DNA from: Chloroflexota bacterium
GTDB lineage: Bacteria > Chloroflexota > Dehalococcoidia > SM23-28-2 > RBG-16-64-32
Length of the DNA: 20,279 bases
Direction: 5' to 3'
Assembly (NCBI GenBank): GCA_005880075.1
Contig: VBJT01000120.1
Span: 1-20,279 of the forward strand
Shown: positions 15,621 to 20,279 of the stretch, piece after piece
Position numbering within the stretch: position 1 is the stretch's first letter
Layout of the letters: each line of letters begins with the position of its first letter
The notes under the pieces: model-generated
Seen by the model: only the letters and a program-made list of their open reading frames with translations
Told to the model about the DNA's origin: nothing
The model's database searches: none
Position numbers and translations under genes: made by a program

Positions 15621-16982
15621 CTACGCCTCGCCAAACCGCTCGATCAGCGCCGCAATCGCCTTCATCCCCCGCAGAAAATCCTCGATGCGTATGTTCTCGT
15701 CCGGCGCGTGAATGTGCGCGTCCGGGTAGCCGATGCCGCAGTCGGCCGTCGGCAGCCCGAGCGTCGCCACGAACGGGTACAGCGGCCCCGTCCCGGCCAT
15801 CGCCGGCACGATGAACGGCTCGCTGCCGTAGGCGTCGCGAATCGCCTCCCGCATGACGCCGACGAGCGGGTCTGTCACCGGCGTCCGCGCGGGCCGCTCG
15901 CCGCCGAGGGTCTTGACCTCGATATCGCCGAAGCCGTGCGAGTCCAGGTGCCGCCGCAGCTTCGCGAGGACGTCGTCCGGGTCCTGGTCCGGCACGAGGC
16001 GGAAGTCCATCTTTGCCATCGCCCGCGCCGGCAGCACCGTCTTCGGCCCTTCGCCCTCGTACCCCGACGACAGCCCATCGATCGTCGCCGTCGGCTCGAA
16101 CAGATGCCGCGCGATGTAATCGACGCCGGTCACGCCCGTCAGCGCCTTCTCGACCCCGAAGCTCTTCAGCGTCTCCGCGTCCTCCTGCGGCATCGCCTCG
16201 ATCGCTGCCCGCTCTTCCATCGTCGGCGGCCGCACGGCGTCATAGAATCCCTCGATCTGGACGCGTTCGTCCGCCGACTTGATCGTCGAGAGCGCCCACG
16301 CCAGCCGCCAGGCCGCGTTCGGCAGCACTGTCCCGTACGATGAGTGTGCGTCGCGGTTGATCGTCTCGCAAGTCATCTCGACGTAGAGCAACCCCTTCAC
16401 GCCGAGCGTAACCATCGGCAAACCCTCCCACGTCACACCACCGCCCTCCCACAGGCAGGCGTCCGCCGAGAGCAACTCGCGGTGCTCCTCGACGAACTCC
16501 TCCATGTGCGGCGACCCGATCTCCTCGTCGCCCTCGATGCAGAACTTCAGCGAGCACGGCAGCTCGCCGCGCACCTCGCGCCACGCCTTGATCGCCGCCA
16601 CCCGCGCAGCGATGTTGCCCTTGTTGTCCGACACTCCCCGCCCGTACAGCTTGCCATCTCGCAGTGTCGGCTGAAACGGCGGCGACGACCACAGCTCGAG
16701 CGGCTCAGGCGGCTGCACATCGTAATGGTCGTAGAAGAGGAGCGTTTTCGGAGATTCCCCCCGCAGTTCAGCGAACACGACCGGCTGCGCGCTCGGAGGC
16801 CCGCCTGTCTTCGGCAGTATCTGCGTCTCGAACCCCAGCGGCTGCAGCATCCCGACGACATGCTCCGCCGTCTCTGCGATCGCCTGCTTCTGAGCGCTCA
16901 CCGTCGGCAGCTTGCAAAGCTCCACCAGCTCGGCGATCGAGTCGTTCAGGTGGTCGTCGATGTACTTGAAGACGTCCTGCAT
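15621..16982 (-). CDS. M20 family metallopeptidase (dipeptidase-like)
   Basis: This 453-residue protein belongs to the M20/ArgE/DapE/CPG2 family, two-zinc enzymes that hydrolyse dipeptides or N-acyl amino acids in the cytoplasm. Visible residues are H86 and D88 in FYDHYDVQPP, the bridging D119 in GRGVSDNKGN, the catalytic base E153 with E154 in EGDEEIGS, the lid-domain His in INRDAHSSYG, and H425 in IHAPDEN. There is no signal peptide. I chose ATG 16982 because AGGAG sits four bases upstream. An in-frame ATG at 17000 would add six residues, but these are coded by a dispersed repeat (the CATCCTGAG element). The exact substrate is unknown; the motif spacing is closest to broad-specificity dipeptidases. 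Confidence 0.93.
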   Translation of the reverse strand: MQDVFKYIDDHLNDSIAELVELCKLPTVSAQKQAIAETAEHVVGMLQPLGFETQILPKTGGPPSAQPVVFAELRGESPKTLLFYDHYDVQPPEPLELWSSPPFQPTLRDGKLYGRGVSDNKGNIAARVAAIKAWREVRGELPCSLKFCIEGDEEIGSPHMEEFVEEHRELLSADACLWEGGGVTWEGLPMVTLGVKGLLYVEMTCETINRDAHSSYGTVLPNAAWRLAWALSTIKSADERVQIEGFYDAVRPPTMEERAAIEAMPQEDAETLKSFGVEKALTGVTGVDYIARHLFEPTATIDGLSSGYEGEGPKTVLPARAMAKMDFRLVPDQDPDDVLAKLRRHLDSHGFGDIEVKTLGGERPARTPVTDPLVGVMREAIRDAYGSEPFIVPAMAGTGPLYPFVATLGLPTADCGIGYPDAHIHAPDENIRIEDFLRGMKAIAALIERFGEA

Positions 16983-16994
16983 ATGGCTCCTATC

Positions 16995-17057
16995 CGTCAT
17001 CCTGAGCGACGACCGCGCCTGAGCGCTGAACGACGCCTCTTCGCGAAGGGATCTGGG
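16995..17057. repeat. CATCCTGAGCG...CGAAGGGATCTGGGG dispersed-repeat-like element
   Basis: The left part reads CGTCATCCTGAGCGACG and the right part CTTCGCGAAGGGATCTGGGG. Together they match the two halves of a common bacterial palindromic repeat (CATCCTGAGCGAAG...CGAAGGATCTGGG), with about 25 extra bases between them. A small GCGC-CTGA-GCGC hairpin (17015-17026) sits in that extra part. It lies just upstream of the M20 gene and contains the rejected ATG at 17000. The family resemblance is from memory, not from a search. Confidence 0.5.
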
Positions 17058-17285
17058 GAGGGCAAGCGCCCGCGCGTAGGATAGGGTGGTCGGTTCAGCG
17101 GCGTCTAGTCGCGTGTTTGTTCATCGCCTCTTGTGAGAATCCGGCAGGAATGAAGCCCTGTACCTTCAGGTGCCGCTTATCCTAGGCGCTTGAAAGCGCC
17201 GGGCTACATTCCGCCGTTATTCTTTGAATCGAACCATCGGCACCTTATCCTGCTTACCGACAGCCCGCAGCCCCAATGCAACTCG
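17058..17285. other. Gene-free stretch with nested inverted repeats
   Basis: No convincing gene is seen on either strand. AGGTGCCG (17168-17175) and its exact inverse CGGCACCT (17238-17245) enclose a perfect hairpin GGCGCT-TGAA-AGCGCC (17185-17200). TTATCCT occurs both just inside the left arm (17178-17184) and just outside the right arm (17246-17252). The region may be a small palindromic repeat, a structured transcript or the remains of an element. No tRNA is present. Confidence 0.4.
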
Positions 17286-17762
17286 CTAAGGCTGTGTCGC
17301 GCTCGCAGCGGCTATTCGGATCGCCCTGATCCATTCATCAAGTCCCTCGACCCATAGCGCCTTTGCTTTGCCGCTGCGGCGGCGCAGCCACAATCGCCGG
17401 CCGCCGAATATGTGCGCCAGTATGATGCCTTGGTCGGTCGCGGCAATTTCCGAGAGGGCTATTTCGCCTGAGATCCGCTTAAAAGGCCATAGCTTATATG
17501 CGGAATCCTCGTACCAAATGATCCGTCGGTTGGTTAGAAGTAGTCGACCGCCCGTTCCACCATGCAGCCCACGGGTAAATTCAACCCTCCCGTCACGCAA
17601 TACGTTCTCACGATCTTCGAGGGCTGGTTGCGGATAGTCGGGGTCCGGACCGCCAAGGAGTTTGACGATTCGCGACCAGACAGGCGTGCGGGAGATCCGC
17701 TCCAGCAAGACGATGAACGCTACGCAACCTATGATCCAAAACCACTCGTTACCCGATGGCAT
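17286..17762 (-). CDS. Membrane-anchored PH/GRAM-like hypothetical protein
   Basis: This 158-residue protein has an N-terminal hydrophobic segment (WFWIIGCVAFIVLL, 7-20) that should anchor it in the membrane, with the rest probably in the cytoplasm. Residues ~52-150 show the pattern of a PH/GRAM-type domain: GGRLLLTNRRIIWYED (71-86, a close match to the 'g.l.lTn.Ri.....' GRAM/bPH signature), WPFKRISGEIALSEIAATDQ (92-111), RRLWLRRRSGKAKALWV and the closing helix GLDEWIRAIRIAA. Such domains usually bind lipid or protein; no ligand can be named. Start ATG 17762 lies eight bases after the GNAT stop, so the two are probably coupled and follow the helicase in one transcript. A second, shorter PH/GRAM-like protein lies at 15195-15587. 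Confidence 0.65.
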   Translation of the reverse strand: MPSGNEWFWIIGCVAFIVLLERISRTPVWSRIVKLLGGPDPDYPQPALEDRENVLRDGRVEFTRGLHGGTGGRLLLTNRRIIWYEDSAYKLWPFKRISGEIALSEIAATDQGIILAHIFGGRRLWLRRRSGKAKALWVEGLDEWIRAIRIAAASATQP

Positions 17763-17770
17763 TTCATAGC

Positions 17771-18235
17771 CTAAGACGTACTGATCATCACCAGCGTATC
17801 CGGCGACCCGCTCTCCTCGGCTGGCCGGTAGCCCAGCCGCAGCCAGAAGTACAACCCCAGCCCGTTCCGCACGTCCACCTCTGCTCGAAACCGCTGCGCG
17901 ATCCCCTCACGAAGCGCCCGCTCTTCGAGCAGCCGCACCGCCTCCGAACCGTACCCCCACCCGCGATACCCCTTCGCGAGTGCGATGAACGGCACTGTCA
18001 TCCAACCATCCCTCACCTCGCACTCCAACAAACCGATGGGTTCGTCCTCGTCGGCTCGGGCGATCGCCCGCAGACCGGCGCTTTTAGCGCACTGACGTCG
18101 CAATTCCTCGAGCCCGCGGTCCTCGAACGCCGCCCGCGCAGTTTCTTCGTACCAAGCGTCGATCATCGCCAGATCGGCCTCGTGCAGCGACCGCAGGCTC
18201 ACCCGCCTGCCGTCTATCCGTCTTTCCGCCGCCAT
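17771..18235 (-). CDS. GNAT family N-acetyltransferase
   Basis: This 154-residue protein has the GNAT layout. RRVSLRSLHEADLAMIDAWYE (10-30) is the 'vtLRp...eDl..l..W' opening of the RimJ/RimL-like branch. IGLLECEVRDGWMTVPFIAL covers the central strands, and YRGWGYGSEAVRLLEERA (90-107) is motif A, the acetyl-CoA pyrophosphate-binding loop (R91-G-W-G94-Y-G96). AEVDVRNGLGLYFWLRLGYRP is the closing motif B. The acceptor (protein N-terminus, antibiotic or small amine) is unknown. I start it at ATG 18235, where AAGG lies eight bases upstream. An ATG at 18250 would add five residues and abuts the dispersed repeat. The gene lies between the helicase and the PH/GRAM-like gene with short gaps on both sides. 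Confidence 0.85.
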   Translation of the reverse strand: MAAERRIDGRRVSLRSLHEADLAMIDAWYEETARAAFEDRGLEELRRQCAKSAGLRAIARADEDEPIGLLECEVRDGWMTVPFIALAKGYRGWGYGSEAVRLLEERALREGIAQRFRAEVDVRNGLGLYFWLRLGYRPAEESGSPDTLVMISTS

Positions 18236-18250
18236 GGCCGGCGCCTTCAT

Positions 18251-18278
18251 TGACAACTGATCACCGAGAACCGATAAC
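18251..18278. repeat. ACTGA/ATAACC-type repeat at the helicase stop codon
   Basis: This copy is 25/28 identical to 14936-14963. Read on the minus strand it codes the last helicase residues (VIGSR) and the TGA stop (18261-18263), and then forms the short spacer before the GNAT gene. The stop exists only because this copy has C at 18262, where the other copy has A. Confidence 0.7.
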
Positions 18279-20279
18279 TGCCTGCCCGAGCCACTGCTCC
18301 ACCAGCCCCGGCATCTCGCGCACCGCTGCCTCCAGCACGCGGCAGTCCGGCAGCGAGCCCAGAAATGCCGCGCCGTACCTGCGGCTGGCGATCCGCCGGT
18401 CGAGGACCACCAGCACACCCCGGTCCGTCTTCGTCCGGATCAGTCGCCCGCAGCCCTGCTTGAAACGCAGGACAGCCTGCGGCAACGCATACTGCTCGAA
18501 CGGCTGGTCGTAGAGCGCCGATCGTGCGGCAAACACGGGGTCCGAAGGCACGCTGAACGGGAGCCGCGGGATGATCAGCAGCGAAAGCGCCTCGCCCGCT
18601 ATATCCACGCCTTCCCAGAAGCTCGCCGTCCCGAGGAGCACCGTCTTGGGGTTCGACTGGAGCGCCCGCACGAGCTGCCTCGCCGAACCGTCGATCCCCT
18701 GCCCGAGCACCTGGATCGCTTCGCCTCGCAGCATTTCACCGACCAGCTGGTGCGTGACGCCGAGGCTTGAATGCGAGGTAAAGAGTACGAGCGCGCGGCC
18801 CTGAGAGGCCCGCACCAGTTCCGCGATTGCCTGCGCGAGCGAGTCCATGTATGCCGGCCACTCCGGTTCAGGCATGTCTCGGGGAACGAGCGCCAGTGCC
18901 GCGCGCCGGAAATCGAACGGGGAGCCCAGCGCCAGCGTCTCCGCATTCTCCAACCCCAGGCGCTCCTGCAAGTACGAAAACGACCGCTCGGCCTGCAATG
19001 TCGCCCCCGTGAGGACCAGCGTGCTCAATCCCTCGTACAGGTATTCCTCCAGCAGCCCCGCGACCGCCAGCGGCACGGACGAGAGGACTACACTGCCGTC
19101 CGAGCGCTCGCGCTCCAACCAGACGATACGCTCCGGGTCGTCTTTTTCGAGCGCCTCTGCCAGGCCGGTGGCCGTCGCCTGCATCTCCTGAAGTAGCGAG
19201 TCCAGCTCCGCCCGGATCAGCTCGTAGTTCAGCATCTCGGCGGCGGCTGGCGCCGTAAGTGAATGCTCGAGCTGCTTCAGACCGGCAATGACTTGGTTCA
19301 GCACAAGCCGAAGGTTCTCCCAGGAGATTTCGATCTCCGGCCAGTCCGGCTGCACGCGCATCGCGCGGTTGATGAGCAGTCGCTGCTCTCGCTCGAACCC
19401 CTCGATCGTATGCTGCTGCATGAAGGCAGCGAGCGCCCCGAAACAGTCGCGGACCGGCTGGCGTGACACTCCGACGCGCCGGCTCAGCTCCGCCGTAACG
19501 CCTGCCAGTTCCGCGTGCGGGCCCAGCGCCGATTCTAGCGTTCGCAGCCCTGCCTGGACCTGCCCCGGCAGCGACTCGCAGCGCTCCAGCAGCTCAGACA
19601 CCGCCCGCTCGCCGGACGCGAAGCCGAACTGTCTCGTCGCCTCGTCCTCCAGGTGGTGCGCCTCGTCGACCACCAGCCGCGTATACGGCGGCAGCACGCG
19701 ACCGCCCGTCGCCTTGTCCGAAAGCAGCAGAGCATGGTTCACAACCACGTAAGGACTGTTGCTGCTGGTGCAGTCCGCCTCGTCGGCGCTCAGCCGCCGC
19801 CAGACGGACTCCTCGCCTTGCGATAGGCGCAGCTCCGCCCGGTCCCCCGTCTCCGTCTGCGCAAGCCAGATCACGATCCGCGCCGCCAGCATCGCCTCCT
19901 CATCGCTCATCACCCCGGCGGTCCGCAAGGCGTCGAACCGCTTCAGGCAAAGGTAGTTCCGCCGCCCCTTCAACTGACACGCCTTCAGCCTTTCTTGTTC
20001 CTTGTTCCCGGTTCCCCGGTTCTCGCAGCCCATCAACCGCTGCACTCCCGGGATGTCCTTCTTCAACAATTGCTCCTGCAGATTGATCGTTGCGGTCGAC
20101 ACGACGACGCGATCACCATTCGCGACAGCGTGGCACGCCGCCGGAATCAGGTACGCCAGGGACTTCCCCGTTCCCGTCCCGGCTTCGACCATCAGCTGCT
20201 GCTCAACATTGAACGCCCGAGCGACCGCCGCCGTCATCGTCTCCTGCTCCGCCCGCCGGTCGAACGCCGGGAACACCTC
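18261..20279 (-). CDS. dinG: DinG-type ATP-dependent helicase, N-terminus cut by window edge
   Basis: At least 671 residues of an XPD/DinG-family superfamily 2 DNA helicase are present; the frame is open at 20279. Numbered from the first in-frame GTG (20276): Walker A AGTGTGKS (32-39), motif Ia VVSTATINLQEQL, the LKGRRNYLC segment (C110 being the usual first Fe-S ligand), DEAH box VVDEAHHLEDEA (202-213), and in the second RecA domain GTASFWEGVDIAGEAL and motif VI QGCGRLIRTKTDRGVLVVLDRR. Two oddities stand out. The Fe-S region reads SADEADCTSSNSPYVVVNHALLL, with only C169 and apparently ~20-30 residues shorter than in relatives, so the 4Fe-4S cluster is probably lost. Residues 84-101 include GTGNKEQER coded by a short tandem repeat. 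The last residues and stop come from another repeat. A GNAT gene follows. Confidence 0.9.
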   Translation of the reverse strand, partial: EVFPAFDRRAEQETMTAAVARAFNVEQQLMVEAGTGTGKSLAYLIPAACHAVANGDRVVVSTATINLQEQLLKKDIPGVQRLMGCENRGTGNKEQERLKACQLKGRRNYLCLKRFDALRTAGVMSDEEAMLAARIVIWLAQTETGDRAELRLSQGEESVWRRLSADEADCTSSNSPYVVVNHALLLSDKATGGRVLPPYTRLVVDEAHHLEDEATRQFGFASGERAVSELLERCESLPGQVQAGLRTLESALGPHAELAGVTAELSRRVGVSRQPVRDCFGALAAFMQQHTIEGFEREQRLLINRAMRVQPDWPEIEISWENLRLVLNQVIAGLKQLEHSLTAPAAAEMLNYELIRAELDSLLQEMQATATGLAEALEKDDPERIVWLERERSDGSVVLSSVPLAVAGLLEEYLYEGLSTLVLTGATLQAERSFSYLQERLGLENAETLALGSPFDFRRAALALVPRDMPEPEWPAYMDSLAQAIAELVRASQGRALVLFTSHSSLGVTHQLVGEMLRGEAIQVLGQGIDGSARQLVRALQSNPKTVLLGTASFWEGVDIAGEALSLLIIPRLPFSVPSDPVFAARSALYDQPFEQYALPQAVLRFKQGCGRLIRTKTDRGVLVVLDRRIASRRYGAAFLGSLPDCRVLEAAVREMPGLVEQWLGQAVIGSR
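19992..20026. repeat. GGAAC-type short tandem repeat translated within the helicase
   Basis: On the minus strand the run consists of imperfect 7-9-base units: GAGAACCG, GGGAACCG, GGAACAAG, GAACAAG. It is translated as ENRGTGNKEQE between the LLKKDIPGVQRLMG and LKGRRNYLC motifs, where DinG relatives usually have only a few residues. Dispersed GGGAACAG-type repeats are known from several bacterial phyla; a copy read in frame inside a core helicase domain is unusual. Confidence 0.65.

Noticed and set aside
17224..17245. GGTTCGATTC on the minus strand, resembling a tRNA T-loop
   Set aside because: The flanking five-base arms do not pair and no D-arm, anticodon arm or acceptor stem can be built around it.
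18251..18418. Upstream extension of the GNAT gene by up to 56 residues
   Set aside because: It would run through the dispersed repeat and overlap the conserved C-terminus of the helicase; the added residues (Cys/Trp/Arg-rich) do not look like protein.

Overview
The window is a GC-rich, densely coded bacterial segment, mostly on the minus strand. Two features suggest a Chloroflexota member, probably of the Dehalococcoidia/SAR202 type. One is a pair of GT39/TIGR03663-like membrane proteins, one of them with a C-terminal NHL propeller. The other is an rnc-smc-ftsY cluster that also holds small PAS, MBL-fold and receiver-like proteins. This placement is an inference from gene content; no rRNA or tRNA gene is present to test it.

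Layout, left to right. (1) 1-1147, minus: nuoE followed by the start of a nuoF-type gene that runs off the left edge. These are the diaphorase subunits of an NAD-linked soluble dehydrogenase (formate dehydrogenase or hydrogenase type) or of complex I. (2) 1194-6094, minus: two large polytopic membrane proteins of the GT-C (Dol-P-Man/ArnT-like) class, the second fused to a six-bladed NHL propeller. (3) 6149-13331, minus: rnc, smc, a stand-alone PAS protein, an MBL-fold hydrolase, a degenerate receiver-like protein and ftsY. A near-consensus sigma70 promoter (13460-13488) and a leader hairpin precede rnc, and a second likely promoter sits just before ftsY. (4) 13518-15198, plus: a CCA-adding/poly(A) polymerase family enzyme and a small zinc-ribbon protein, ending tail to tail on (5) 15195-16982, minus: an M20 metallopeptidase and a small PH/GRAM-like protein. 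(6) 16983-17285: a gene-free stretch rich in inverted repeats. (7) 17286-20279, minus: a DinG-type helicase (N-terminus cut by the window edge), a GNAT acetyltransferase and a membrane-anchored PH/GRAM-like protein.

The right half carries several small dispersed repeats at gene edges or inside genes. A REP-like palindrome lies inside the cca reading frame, and a second copy supplies the cca stop codon. An ACTGATAACC-type repeat supplies the helicase stop codon, and another copy abuts the start of the zinc-ribbon gene. A GGAAC-type tandem repeat is translated inside the helicase. The same helicase appears to have lost most of its Fe-S cluster cysteines. These repeat-protein interactions, and the signalling-like genes placed between smc and ftsY, are the most unusual things seen. 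I did not find a CRISPR array, prophage, transposase or defence island.
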